Shown here in pieces: positions 10,317-22,346 of a stretch of DNA of 64,000 bases (its first letter is position 1; every line of letters begins with the position of its first letter). Below the pieces are notes generated by a model that did no database searches, was not told where the DNA came from, and worked only from the letters and a program-made list of their open reading frames with translations. The stretch is from Delia radicum (Eukaryota; Arthropoda; Insecta; Diptera; Anthomyiidae), in the NCBI GenBank assembly GCA_021234595.1, contig CM037853.1, positions 18,653,809-18,717,808 of the forward strand. Direction: 5' to 3'. The position numbers and the translations under genes were made by a program.

Positions 10317-11400
10317 TAAGTTATATATAAGATATATAAGATATATAAGTTATATATATTATTGATATCGCTATATATCAGATCATATATATTTCCATGT
10401 ATAATTATATATAAGTACTTAGAAAACAGTAAAACCAAACAAAATCTATAATTTGTGTATTATAAATATATATCACATATAACTCTATGTGTTAATATGA
10501 AAAAGAAAAATTCCATAAATTTTGTAAATTGTGTATATTTAAGCTAAACAAAACTGTAAAAATCAAAAGTAAAATCTTAAATACTACACTTTTTAAACAA
10601 AGTTCAAAGTTAGTAGAATAAATAATATTTTACAAGTAAAAAACATTTAAATTAAGAAAATCTTAACATAAGCAATTAAAATCCCAAAGTAAAAAGCTTT
10701 ATTACAAAATACAACCGAATCGGATTTGGCCGAAAAACCCATAATATGCTATATTTATCTCGAGAAATTAACTTGTTTTTCTATCAAAATTATTTGTCTT
10801 CAATAAAATAAGTAGGATTGTTAAAAAAATCAAGTCTCAACTTAAATTTGGTTGAATTTATGAAAAATTTTCTTAAAGTTTTTAAAATTTTCTTCAAATG
10901 ACGTTATAATTATAAACACTTAATAACCTAATAATCAAACCAAAAACTACAACGTACAATAACAACTCTCTATGTTGCATCAATCGCAAGCTAAGACAGA
11001 TGAGTTCATCTTCTTTAGACACTTAAGCGATCGGTTTAGTTGTTTAAGCAATAATTGGAAAACAAAATGACGTTATAGTTATGAATCTCAAAGTATAAGT
11101 CAAAATTAAATCATGTCTAATTTTCCAATTCATTAATTTAAAATTAAATTTTTGTTAATATTTGGAATGTGAAACAAAATTGAAAAAACGCGGATTTTTA
11201 AAGAATTTTGTGAAGATCAAATTGTATTAAAATTGTACATAACTTGATCAAATTAAATAGAACCGTTTGTCGGATCAAATGATATCAAATGAGATCCCAT
11301 TGGATCTCATGAGATAAGGTTATGTATGCCATTTTTCGGATCACCTCATATATGATGTGATATGGAATTATATATATGACTATATATACCTATATCGGAA

Positions 11401-12435
11401 ATTTTTTCATCGAGTTGTGTTTTCTTTGAAATGAAAAGTTCACTAATACAAATAAACCTGTTAAACTAAAGCTATTAAAAATTGGTTAAAAATGACGGAT
11501 TTTATTTTTTGTTAAATATTAGTAAGATAAGAACAGTAAAAATAAAACTGTTAATTTTACAAAATTTTAGTCATATTCTAAATATTTGAGGGCAGATACC
11601 GCAAACCAAAACTCTAATATCAACAAAATTGTTGCTATATTTTCGTTAAAATTAGTTGAATGAAAATAACAGTATATTTTGCTTATATAAACAAAAATAT
11701 TTGATAAAAATTGTGATTAGCAGAGAAAATTTTTATTTGTATAAAAAAAATCTAAAAAAAACATCTAAAAATGTTTATTTATTTTTTGTTTTTTTTTTTT
11801 TGATTTTAGCAAAATAATTTGTTCCTTCTAATTATTATAAATTTAGCTCAAATATAACTAAAAGTGGGTAAATTCAACAGATTTATTTTTGCTATTCTTA
11901 TCTGACTAATTTTTAGCAAAAGAATCTGCTAAAATCTGTAGCGTATTTGAATTAATTTTTAGTAGTTTTAGCAAAACAATTTAGATGATGATCGGGTCCC
12001 ATAATTGTCAATGGCTTTTGTTCACTGCAAAAAATTTATTTGTCACAATTTTAAAGAATTCTTGTGTTGTGAGGTATTTTCAATAACACGAAAATCCTCC
12101 CCATAAAGGTGTTGTTTGGGTCTTATGAACGTTGATGTCTAGATTCCAAATCTGTACTTCAGACTGTTCCTTAAAAAAATCGAGATTTTTTTTTTTTGCA
12201 AAATTATATATGAATATATGGTATAGGCTCCAGAGAGAATGTATGCTTTGAATAAAGAGCAAATTGAACTATATGAGATCAGAAATTATGAGTTTTTCTG
12301 TGTTCTTCGATGAAATTCAAAGTAATAAAATTTGTCAGATACCAAATAAAACTCAAACAATTTTAGAAGATCAACAATACATACAGAATTCATAGACATT
12401 TCAAATTTTAGTAATCGAACGAAATTTAAAGCATG
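11401..12435. other. AT-rich region with fragments of the 'tcagcaaaa' repeat
   Basis: No gene seen. 11880-11990 contains TTTTAGCAAAA/GCTAAAATC units resembling the interior of elements at 22347-23509 and 28080-30182. Confidence 0.4.
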
Positions 12436-12555
12436 ATTCACACGCTATCCACATCTGCCCTCCCCTATCTACTATTTCCCAGTATGTTGTCATTTTTCAA
12501 AAGAGAATTTACAACAATTTTACAATTCGTAGATATGTATGGATAGCGTGTGAAT
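12436..12555. mobile_element. 120-bp MITE-like inverted repeat
   Basis: Perfect 16-bp terminal inverted repeats ATTCACACGCTATCCA bound a 120-bp unit with no ORF. No target duplication was recognised. Confidence 0.65.
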
Positions 12556-12785
12556 TGCCCCAAATGAAAATTTTCATTAAACTTATGAAACTTTTAATCA
12601 CAAAGTAAATGAAAAATGTCTTAAAATTAATGAAAAGCTACATACTTTTTATGAAACTAGTTTTGTAATGAAAATTCTCCACAAAATGAATTTAGTAAAT
12701 TAAATAAAAATTTTATAAAAACTTGCATTAACCCTATTAACCCTTTCGTACATTTTACGTATTTTTATGCATGTATTATTATGAG

Positions 12786-13450
12786 TGAGGGGAATGAGGA
12801 GCCAATTAACGTAAAAGTGTGAGTGGATGAGGAAGGTCTTATCACAGAACTGGTATAATTTACTATTGAGGTGGGTTAAGCAGTGTCAATTGTCCTAAAA
12901 TGTCCATTCCTATGACTTTAAAAAAGGAGACATACCACTTAACTGGTATACTTATTGACAAGATAAAGCCAATTGGTCAGAGTTTTACTCATTGGAAACT
13001 GTTTAGTTTTCGTTTATTTTTTACACTAAAAATTATTAATTTTGTTTTATTTTCCATATTTATATTTTTTTTGTAGGTTTATTAAAAAATTATCGGCATG
13101 CGAAAATTGACCTAAAAGAACAAATCCCGTGACTGCTTAAAAAGGACTTATCACAGGACTAATAAGTCCCTTCTACATAGTTTCTCTTACAGGTCCCTTT
13201 TCGATAGTCCGGTGATATGCCTCTATTCGGTTAGTCCCATGGTGGGTTCCTTTTGGGTTAGCCCTATGAGAAGTTCCTTTTGTGTTAACCCTGTAGGATT
13301 CGTCCTACGACATGTCCCTTTCAGGATAGTCATGTGGTTAGACCGTTTAGTTAGACCTCCGACATGCTTCTTTTGCGTCAGTCTTCGAGTATGTTCATCA
13401 TTGCTTGGTCCTGCGTATGTCCTTCCTAGGTTAGACCTGTAAACTTCTAC
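12786..13450. mobile_element. diverged, expanded copy of the 462-bp TA MITE
   Basis: 12786-13020 matches the reverse complement of 24190-24430, sharing GTGGGTTAAGCAGTGTCAAT and CTGTTTAGTTTTCGTTTATT. After an unrelated 110-bp stretch, the match resumes as an amplified 27-bp repeat that is present as only about two units in the 24-kb copy. Terminal inverted repeats are not preserved. Confidence 0.7.
13175..13450. repeat. 27-bp minisatellite
   Basis: Consecutive 27-base units such as the one starting GGTTAGTCCCATGGTGGG (13229) followed by GGTTAGCCCTATGAGAAG (13256). About nine diverged units are visible. Because 27 is a multiple of three, open frames of 76 and 88 codons appear on both strands; they show 9-residue periodicity and are not considered genes. 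Confidence 0.8.
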
Positions 13451-15308
13451 GATTAATAAATGATGCCACAATAGTATATGGACATCCATTTAACAAAACT
13501 CTAACATTTTTATTTCGGCTAATATTTGCAAGTTTTTATAGATTTGCACTTCATTTTGTCCAATACTGTAAGTATAAGGCTTAACCCTTTCAAAATTAAT
13601 ATTAAATATTAATATTAAAACAGGCCTAAAATAGGAGTTTTGACAAACAAAACTCAAATTTCTGAAAATTTTATTAAACAAATAAAAAATAAATTAATAA
13701 TGATTGAAGTTTAAGGTTTTGTTAAAAACATAATACTCATTAAAAGTTACTGATATTACGAACATCCAGCAGCAATTTAATTTCAACGGATTCGATTAAA
13801 ATATTGTATTATACAAAAGTTTTGTGATTTTTGTGATTAGGGTAAAATTTGCTTAATGTTGCTAAATTTCAAAGAGATTTGACCTAAATTTTGTGACAAT
13901 AGATAAAATACCTTAATTTGGAAGATTTTGAAAAAATTTGAAAACACTACCCTGTCCTTTTTGAGGTCACAAGTTAAATTTTTGAGAATTTTTAATTTAT
14001 ATAAAAAAATCACAGAGTATTTTAATGATTTAATAAAGTAAAGCCAGAATTAGTTAAATGTGGTAATATTTCCACTTCAATTAAAATCTACAACATTATT
14101 TTAGTTTTAATCAAAAAAACATATTTTTAATAAGCCTAAAAGTAGGCTTTAATATTAACAGAAATAAATTGCACAACTGTATGCTTTAGATATTTTTTTT
14201 CATTTCATAAAACTTCTAAAAATATGCAAGAAATTTAGTTTAAATTTTATATTGTCATTCAGTAATGTAGGAAAATATTTCGTATATTTTTTTTTTAATG
14301 TTCTTTTCTCTTTTAATTTTACCAAAAATTCGTTCTTTTGTTGTTGTTGTTGTTCGCTTGCAACCTGAATTCTGGTAAATTGTGTATGACATACATTTTT
14401 CGAGGATCTAGGTTACTAGATTTTATGTTGTGTAGTAATACTACGGCCTCAACATATACTATACGAATTACGTATAGGATACGTAAACTAGTCGTTAGGT
14501 ATATGGATGTGTAGATGTATGTACTAGAGTATAACCATGCGGTTATTGTATGCTCATTTACGTGAACTTGTGTCATACTCTACTTATTTGTGTTTTTTAG
14601 TTACTCTATGAATGAGTGTGTGTGTAAATGTATTTTGCTCTCGTTTTCTCTTTTTCTCATACCAAATCTATTTGTTGGTATATGTGGTTAAAATCAAAAT
14701 ATAGAAAAAGAGTAATAGTAAGTGGACATTAAATGATGAATGAAATGATGAAAATAATTAACTTTTTTTTCGAAAATTTGTGTTTAACTGAAGTATTTAA
14801 ATTCAAAAAATTTAAAAAGAAAAATTATTGTCCATCATAAAAATGTGACATTCTCATAAAAATGTAACTCTTTAATAAAAAACACAAGTGAGACTTTAGA
14901 GGCACGTCCTTAATTGGTAAACTTCCAACACCAACGCCATGTAAAAGTGGACTGACCTTTTATAAGCAATGAAAGAGGGCGCCGCACAGTGCTTTGTCCC
15001 ATGGACAAAAATTAAAAAAAAAATTGTGTCTTCGTTTTTAACGAAATTGATTTTTTATGTATGAAAATTGACCAGCCAGAAAAATGCGAACGGCAAAGCG
15101 TTGCGCTAGTGCTTCTAACGGTAGTATTAGGTTTAGCAGAGCGTTAGATTTCTGAAGACTTCAGTGCCTTGCCAACCCCAAAATGCAAATGCAAACACCG
15201 TACAATGCGCTGGGTAGACCATATTGCCAAAGTTGGCAAAATCAAATATGTGGTCTAAAAATAAATTTTTATAAAATAAAATTAAAAAAAGTTAATATAA
15301 AATTTGTT
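13451..15308. other. AT-rich region, no recognised gene
   Basis: Contains a (GTT)n run at 14338-14355, which underlies a small minus-strand ORF. The stretch 14880-15180 is slightly more GC-rich but could not be assigned. Confidence 0.4.
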
Positions 15309-15380
15309 TGTTCTTTCCGGGACTCGAACCCTGTCCGCCAGATTGGCAGCCGAGAACTCTACCCACTGAGCTACCGAGAC
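15309..15380 (-). tRNA. degenerate tRNA-Gly-like sequence
   Basis: On the minus strand there is a clear A box (TAGCTCAGTGGG) and B box (GGGTTCGAGTCCC). The anticodon-loop position reads CTGCCAA, so the anticodon would be GCC (Gly). The acceptor (GTCTCGG/AAAGAAC) and anticodon stems pair badly and the T stem has one mismatch. It is best read as a tRNA pseudogene or the head of a tRNA-derived repeat. Confidence 0.45.
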
Positions 15381-15815
15381 ACATAATACTCGATAGCTTA
15401 AAACGTAAATAAGTGATAATAGCTGGCTAACCGTTGGGTGTGCTAGTTGCCAGCATTGGCATAACGTTTGTTAGAAGTAACTAGCCAACGTTGGAAAATC
15501 AAAAAAATTAGTCTATAGAGAGATTTTTCACAAATATAAAAGGCACAATTTTAATATTTTTTAACAAAGGGTAGTAAATTTTCAAAAATCAATTTTAAAA
15601 GCGCAATTCTTTATAGTCCGAAAATTATTTTTAAGGCTTAATTTTTACCGTATCTTTTTACCCCTAAAATACGACTAAGACTATAAAGAATTAAGCTTGT
15701 TCATTAGTTAAGTACCCTATACACGTATCCAAATTTAAGAAAAATCTGAAAAATATTATTCTTTAAATTTCCTAGTGAGTATTTTTAGGGCACAAGTGTA
15801 AAAATTAACCCTATA

Positions 15816-16197
15816 CACACAAAAAATAAAATTCATAACTTTTTATGAAAAAGTTCATATTTTTACAGGTTCATACAAATTATGACATTTACTTACTATT
15901 TATAAAGAGTTCCTAGTTTCCCTAGCATTTATGAAACGGTACATAAAATTCCCAGTATTATTGCAATTTTTCTTAAATACAAGGATTTTGTACATTGGCA
16001 AATTTTTTAAGTACTTTTTCATAAATATTAAGTGTTTCTACATATATTTTAAGAAACTTGTCATAATTTACGAGACACAAACTGTCCCAGTATTTTTTAT
16101 GAACTGTTCATAAATGTTATGAAAAAGTTCCTAAATTAGTACATTGGCAAATTTTTCATAAAATATTTATAAATAGTATGAATTTTTCTTTTGTGTG
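15816..16197. mobile_element. 382-bp MITE inserted at TA
   Basis: Ends CACACAAAAAATAAAATTCA and, reversed, CACACAAAAGAAAAATTCAT are flanked by TA at 15814-15815 and 16198-16199. The interior is rich in ATGAAAAAGTTCAT/TTATGAAA motifs, also seen at 12570-12680, 53671-53960 and 60360-60490. The small ORF inside is incidental. Confidence 0.75.
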
Positions 16198-16399
16198 TAT
16201 GGATGGAGTTATATAAAATAATTATTTTTATTAAGTGGAGATTTTATGTTATCAATTTAAAGAGTTGTACAATCCTGTAGTCATAATTAAAATTAAGTTT
16301 CATGGGTCTTTTCTGTCCCCAATCTACTAAGGGTTAAAGCTTTTCTAGGTAAAATTAGTGATAACCGATTTAGTGATAACCAGGTTAGTGATAACCGAT

Positions 16400-16720
16400 G
16401 CGTTTTGGATGCTCGTGGGATAATTTTTATTGATTATCTTCAAAAAGGAAAAAACAATGAACGGCAAGTAGTATGCTAACTTATTGCAGCGTTTAAGTGA
16501 TGAACTTGAGGAAAAAGGCCGCATATGGCGAAAAAGAATGTATTGTTTCATTAACACAATGCACCAGTTCACACATCCACTACTGCGATGGCCAAAATCA
16601 ATTAAAATATGAATTGCTTCATCACGCATGAAAGCTATGAATATCGCTGGGAAAAGTGTATCGAGCTAAAAGGAGATTATGTTGAGAAAAGAATATTTTT
16701 CCCAATTTTTGTGTGTCTTC
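16400..16720 (+). pseudogene. mariner (DD34D-type) transposase remnant
   Basis: The plus-strand translation begins VFWDARGIIFIDYLQKGK, the block around the first catalytic aspartate of classical mariner transposases, followed by a stop. After a decayed middle that still shows the 'HQ/NAP-H' region in altered form (near 16550), it ends with WEKCIELKGDYVEK, the family's C-terminal signature. The central catalytic part is largely deleted, so the protein cannot be active. It is a different lineage from the DD41D-type element just downstream at 17139-18370. Confidence 0.8.
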
Positions 16721-17138
16721 TTTGTTTTGGGACCGCCCACGTAAATACAATATTCTCCAATCTGAGTTTAATTTCAAAGATTTCAAAGATTTAAGAAAAG
16801 AAATCGATTTTTTGTGGTAGTTTTCTAATTACCTAAAAACGATGTCATTAGAATATCAACTTGTATTAGTTTTGCAATCTACTTACCAAGGACGTTTTAA
16901 TTTTAGAAAGGATAACAGTCATACTTGCAGTTAAACTCAATTTTTTTTTCGATAATAATTAGCTTATTAAAATGTATTTATTTATTTTCGTGTATTCCGC
17001 GACTTCGATTTAAATTTGTATATCATATTCGTAATGGTCACTCAAAAATATATTAGATTTGATGTGTCGTGATCATAATAATTATTTATAATATTTTTCT
17101 TATTATTTTTTAATTCAAATAAAATAATAGAACAAGTA

Positions 17139-18370
17139 AAGGGTGATTTTTTAAGAGCTTTCGGATTTGTTTACAAAAAAAAAAACACATAAAATTTGGA
17201 GAAATGTATGAAATCTTTATTTGAGTCGATAGAACGATCTATATAATTCAATGTTTAAAGATGATTTCATGTCAATGTTGACCGCGGCTACGCCTCAAAT
17301 TTTTCAAACGCTGGGTCCAATTTTGGCATACTCTCATCAACATATCGGCCGGTATCTCACGAATAAATTCTTCAATATTGGCTTCCAGTGCGTCAACCGT
17401 TGCCGGCTTGTCCCTATAGACATGAGCCTTAACATAGCCCCACATAAAGTAGTCTAAAGGCGTTAAATCGCAAGATCTAGACGGCCAATTCACCGGCTCC
17501 AAATGTGGAATAAACTGTTCACCGAACTCGCCTCTCAATTGGGCCATTGTTTCGAGTGCTGTGTGGCATGTGGCACCGTCTTGTTGAAACCACATGGCAC
17601 CCAAGTCGAGCGCTTAGCGCTCGCCATTCACAGTAACATTCCTGCCTTCGTCGTCTTTGAAAAAGTACGGTGTAATGATGCCGCCGGCACATAGTCCACA
17701 TCAACCAGTGCATTTTTCGGGATGCATTGGCAGTTCTTGCAATGTTTCTTGCTGCTATTCACACCAAATACCGCGAGTTTGCTTGTTCACGTATTCATTC
17801 AACCAGAAATGAGCTTCGTCGCTGAACACAATGTTCCGATAAAAAAGTGGATCTTCATCCAACTTTGCCAACCTCCATTCTCCAAAAGTTAGCCGTTGTG
17901 GTAGGTCGTGTGGCTTCACTTCATGCACCAGCTGTAAACCAAATCCTTGTGCAAAATTTTCCACGTAGTGCAGTAACAGAGACCCAATTGCTGCGAAGTG
18001 CCGAATCGATAGTTCACGGCCATCAACAACACTGGCGGATACAGCTGCGATATTTTCCTCTTCCGCACTCTGCGTATGCGTGTTGGTGGTTTGGTGCAAA
18101 ATATAGTCAGAAGATTCCCAATAGCCGCCTCAGAAGATCAGAAGGCCCAAACTAACCATAAATTGGAAGAAGTGCACGATGCACTTTCTTAACCGATCAT
18201 GAATTTTGATAATAGAATTCAATAATTTGCAAGCGTTGTTTGTATGTAAGTCGATTCATGGTTTAATTACAGACCAAACTGAACATGTTTAATAGTAACA
18301 TGTTACACGAAAACAGCTTAGCTGCCAAAAACATTGTTGCCAAAAAGAAAGTTTCTCAAAAATTCCCCTT
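17139..18370 (-). mobile_element. full-length DD41D-type mariner element (inactive)
   Basis: Inverted repeats AAGGGTGATTTTTTAAGAG (left) and, reversed, AAGGGGAATTTTTGAGAAAC (right) are flanked by TA at 17137-17138 and 18371-18372. The length of 1232 bp fits an intact mariner-family element. It contains one decayed transposase on the minus strand. Confidence 0.9.
17248..18259 (-). pseudogene. mariner-family transposase, DD41D type, inactivated
   Basis: Reads from the ATG at 18259 (MNRLTYKQRLQIIEFYYQ, the helix-turn-helix side) to the terminal HEIIFKH at 17250. The catalytic blocks are visible: FSDEAHFWLN with the first Asp, QQDGATCHTA with the second, and CDLTPLDYF with the third. Counting on the translation gives 41 residues between the second Asp and the Asp of TPLD. 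The enzyme would excise and reinsert its element at TA. This copy is dead: two stops lie in the first 40 codons, frameshifts lie between the three main ORF pieces, and a stop comes seven codons before the expected end. Confidence 0.9.
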
Positions 18371-18372
18371 TA

Positions 18373-20283
18373 CTACGTTAAATCTACAATTTCGATCTAA
18401 GACATTTGAAACAAAACTTTTTTTGAGATTTGTTTTGGCTGACCATAATTATTTTCATAATAGCATATTTTGAGGGTTGTGGAGCTGTCAAATATCAAAA
18501 AAAAAATTTTTTACGACCTTAATCCGTGCTAAAAATACGAAAAAGTTGTTAAAACAACGAAATTCTTTGTAAAATAAACAAATTTTCGTGTATTTTACGA
18601 AAGTTTTTGTTATTTTGAAATTGTTTCGCATTTTTATGCATGGATTTTTATCAGCATTATTTGGTCATATATTGAACAATATATGAACATTAGAGTGTCC
18701 CTTAAAGTTAAATGTTAGAAATGTTAAGACGCTACCGTCTAATTTTTTTGTATTTGTATACGCCCCCACGACCACGAATTCCCTACCCGGTAGGTCCTTA
18801 AAGATCGAAACATGCGTTTATATGGGAGAAAGGGATATTTTTTTTAGTTTTTGCTGTTTTTTTACAATATTGCAATAGTTTTTACTCCAGATGATAAATT
18901 AATCGAGATTAAGATAAAATTATGTCTTCAAAAAGGTATAAAAATCCAAAATCGGTTAAGAACTACCCCAGTAATGAATAATGCCCCAGACCACTAATGT
19001 GCCAAATACCACTTCAGCAAGTAATTCGAGCTCAAATACACTCATAATTGTGAGACATAAAAGAAGTTTTTTGTTTTGGATGGCGTTAACCTGTCCTACG
19101 GTGATGTCAAAAACGAACGAAATTTTTGAGGTGTTTTTCAAATCTCCAACTTCAAATTTTAAAAAATTTCTTCAACAAAATCGAAAAAATTTATATTTTT
19201 ATTGCTTAAACTTGTTTAAAACATCTAAGAGACTAAAAATAAAAAAATTTAAAAATATCCCCCAGTACACTTGTTGGGTAGGGCAACGATTTAAATTTTA
19301 CGGATTTCGAGTAAATTGTGTTTTTTAGTAATAAAAAGGCTTATTTCTTGCCATAAAATATTTTAAATCAAAAATTAGCTACTTTTGTAACTTTTATAGT
19401 TTTATTTTATAAGCATTACTCAAAGTTAAAAATAAAAATATTTCGAACATTATTAACCCATGTGGACCTGCGACCCCAAGTGACCCCAGACTTAATTATT
19501 ATTATTTCAAAAAACGTTAAAGATTTTCTTACTACTTTCGAATTTTAAGAAAAGTGATATAAAAGATAATAACAGAATACTTTTAGATTATGTGCCAAAA
19601 ATTTTGGACATATTGAACAACGTTAACCCGTACCGCATTCAGATCCAAGGAGATACTGTGCGTTTTCATATATATTTGAACAAAAAATATTTGAATTCTT
19701 TTTTTACAAACCTGGCTAAAACCATTCAATAAATCCATTAAAATTTATTCTGTACTAAATTAACCCTAACATGACTCATGAGTAATTTTGCGCTTCTGCG
19801 ACCACGCTTTCCCTAAATGGCATCGTATATATGTCTAAATACGATGCCATTTAACCGGTGTTATACAAAATTTTCTTGTACATATTTATTCCGATCGAAA
19901 CTGTTTAACTCAAAAGGTAGAAAAAAACTTATTTATATTCAGAATGAATTTTATAGTTTTTGTTTCATTTTTCTTGTTTGTTGTTACTTTTGTTTGCTGC
20001 TGATGTTGTTGTATACTAGTTGTTCGTGTATACTATGTAGCAGCAGCATGTTGTTGGTATATGTATTGTTGAGTATATTGCAATGTTTGTTATATTTGTG
20101 TTTATCTTTCCGTTTTGTTATGTTTACTTTCAACTTTTAGTGTCCACTTTCATTTTGTTTCGTTTAGTTTTGCTAAATGTTTTTTTTTCATCTTCTTCCA
20201 AGTTTTTATGTTATAATCCTTCACGAAATAAGTGCAGCCAATATTTTCTCTGTTACCTCTAACCTTGCCTCCCAATACTTTAC
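18373..20283. other. AT-rich region; weak inverted-repeat unit at 18521-18648
   Basis: No gene recognised. 18521-18648 has imperfect ends ATCCGTGCTAAAAATACGAA and, reversed, ATCCATGCATAAAAATGCGA, suggesting a small MITE; a diverged relative may lie at 21930-22048. ORFs of 107 and 115 codons here show no family signature. Confidence 0.4.
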
Positions 20284-20338
20284 TACACCATTTTCAATTG
20301 TATTTCAGAAATTATCAATTGTGTTTTTCAGATTAAAC

Positions 20339-20676
20339 CAGGAGTGCCCAAGAGTTCCTTATGGAAGAGCAAACATCAATACATTTAAAGAAAAACAAAT
20401 TTTTGTTCAATATTTTTTGTTGTAAAAACCAATACATACAAATAAAAAAGAAAAAAATATTTCAATGTTTACCAGCAAAGCATACGAAAGTGTTGTTGCT
20501 TTGCACTTGCGTGTATACAGTGAAGAACGACAAAAAAACTAATAAGACAAAGTTGTTTGTGTATTTCGTATTGCTAGTGCTGAGCGCTCTATGTGTGTAT
20601 TAAAACACACAGCCTATAGCTAAGTGTTTTTACAAAAACAAATGAGCACGAAGCGCATAGGGCTTGGGCACCCTTG
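20339..20676. mobile_element. hAT MITE, 338 bp, copy 1
   Basis: Ends CAGGAGTGCCCAAG and CTTGGGCACCCTTG are inverted. The flanks GATTAAAC (20331-20338) and GTTTAAAC (20677-20684) agree at 7 of 8 positions. It is nearly identical in sequence and equal in length to 29258-29595. CAG ends with an 8-bp duplication indicate the hAT superfamily. Short ORFs inside are not genes. Confidence 0.9.
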
Positions 20677-20691
20677 GTTTAAACAATTGAT

Positions 20692-20920
20692 GGGCTTATT
20701 GTAAAAACTTGATAAGCCACATTTCATTTTTAGTTTGTTTTCGCCTTTTATAGGTTGAAATAATGTAAAAATATATACATTTTACAGGATATTTATACTC
20801 TATACACTTGTAATAATATATTAAGCCAGATTTCTATAAAATATTAATCAATGGATGTCTAGAAAACAGCTAAAATTCATGAAACAACAAATGTGGCTTA
20901 TCATGTTTTTACAATAACCC
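20692..20920. mobile_element. 229-bp MITE with ~33-bp ends, copy A
   Basis: The left end reads GGGCTTATTGTAAAAACTTG then ATAAGCCACATTT; the right end is its inverse with two differences (one indel). The same ends bound copy B at 21013-21239. Class not determined. Confidence 0.8.
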
Positions 20921-21012
20921 TTCAATTGTATTTCAGAAATTATCAGAAATTATTAATTGAATTTCAGAAATACTAATGAAACATTTTAATAATTTCTGAA
21001 ATACAATTGAAG

Positions 21013-21239
21013 ACCTTATTGTAAAAACTCGATAAGCCACATTTCCAATTTTCTAGTTTTCGCTGTTTTCTAGACATCCGATAAACAAATTTTAATTGCA
21101 GCCTTGCTTAAACACATGCTACACGTATATAGTGTATAAAAGTCCTATAATAGCCATATTTCCTAAATGTATTCTCCTTTTAAGAGTCAAAAACTAACCA
21201 AAAATTAAATGTGGCTTATCAAGTTTATACAATAAGCCC
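21013..21239. mobile_element. 227-bp MITE with ~33-bp ends, copy B
   Basis: Starts ACCTTATTGTAAAAACTCGA and ends with the inverse, GGCTTATCAAGTTTATACAA then TAAGCCC. It shares ends and size with copy A 92 bp upstream. The interiors are alike around a TCTAGACATCC/GGATGTCTAGA segment present in opposite orientations, so the two copies are probably inverted relative to each other. Confidence 0.8.
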
Positions 21240-21300
21240 TTCAATTGATAATTTCTGAAATACAATTGATAACTTCTGAAAAACAACTGAAAATGGTGTA

Positions 21301-22346
21301 ATCTCCTGATGATGAAAACACTTTTGCTTAAATATTTTTGCAACTTTACTAATGGAAATTTGCTGTTCTGTTTCGGGGAAAAAAAATGAATGTAAACAAA
21401 TTTACGCTGACACTTTTGTTGCTTTAGGGTAGAATATGATTAGAGTAAAAGTTTTAGATTAAGTTTATTTGCCAAAAAAAACAACACACACATTCACTCA
21501 CACAACATTTATTCGTTGGTTTTGTAAATATCATTTTTAGAAAATTAGCTAAATCTAGCAAAAACAAAAAAAAAACATGTGTTTGGCAAATTTTAAAATT
21601 CTGTGTTAATTTTTACCTGTATCTTTGTTTAAGTAACCACTATTGATTTAAACTTTTAAAATAGGTCAAAATTATTATCAAAACCCATACATCTTTGTTA
21701 GATAATGTGTATGAGTATGTGTAAATTTTGTATGAGCCTCTGTGGTTTTTTATACCACAACACAATACACACTCACATAAGCCTGTCATACACTCACAGC
21801 TATTTAAAATATTTACGTACATGCCCTTAAGTTAAAACTTAAACTTTTATTTAAATTTATAGTAAAATGACCTTAGTAAGAGGGTTAATTTGTAAGTAAC
21901 TCAAATGCTCCAGTGTACACCGATAATAATTCACGCTTAGAAATATGAAGAACTGTCAAAATAACAATAATGTTTGTAAAATTATCAAATTTTCCCTTAT
22001 TTTATTAAAGTTTTTGTGATTTTAACATTAATTTCATATTTTTATGAGTGTATTTCATTTTTTTATGAGTGTTTACACTGTGAAAAACTTGAACAGAGCA
22101 TGGTATTTTACAGAATAATTCAAATTTTTAACACCAGTATGGCTTTTTCCTCATATGCATTTTAGACTGCTGAAATTTTAGATCGCATTAAAACTTACAC
22201 AACTTTCTTAATTAATGATAATAATCTTAGGGGTCTGATTTCATTCATTAAGAATTGAAATTTTAAAATTCATTGCAATTAATAATTAAGCGGGTAAACA
22301 TTTTAATATGGAGTCTAATAAAATTAAATCTGCATTGATAAGTTCC
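21301..22346. other. AT-rich region, no recognised gene
   Basis: A possible small MITE at 21930-22048 is related to 18521-18648. Nothing else could be assigned. Confidence 0.35.

Larger units (their letters stand above)
8500..11400 (-). repeat. dispersed repeat family E, copy 2 (interrupted at 8651-10316)
   Basis: The flanks 8500-8650 and 10317-10700 together match the reverse complement of 2930-3760, so the element between 8651 and 10316 inserted into a pre-existing E copy. The segment 10690-11400 also matches 24.8-25.45 kb in the same orientation. Shared blocks include ATCAAAATTATTTGTCTTCAA near 10783 and ATTTGGAATGTGAAACAAAA near 11160. No coding sequence. Confidence 0.6.
20286..21298. 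mobile_element. fold-back element containing three nested MITEs
   Basis: Outer ends CACCATTTTCAATTGTATTT and, reversed, CACCATTTTCAGTTGTTTTT are flanked by TA (20284-20285, 21299-21300). Copies of a TCAATTGTATTTCAGAAATTAT unit recur at 20295, 20922 and, inverted, near 20985 and 21250, separating the inserted elements at 20339-20676, 20692-20920 and 21013-21239. Confidence 0.7.

Noticed and set aside
13212..13489. Overlapping 76- and 88-codon ORFs with 9-residue repeats
   Set aside because: Both follow from a 27-bp minisatellite whose period is a multiple of three.
18981..19328. 115-codon plus-strand ORF
   Set aside because: No recognisable motif; composition follows the local AT bias.
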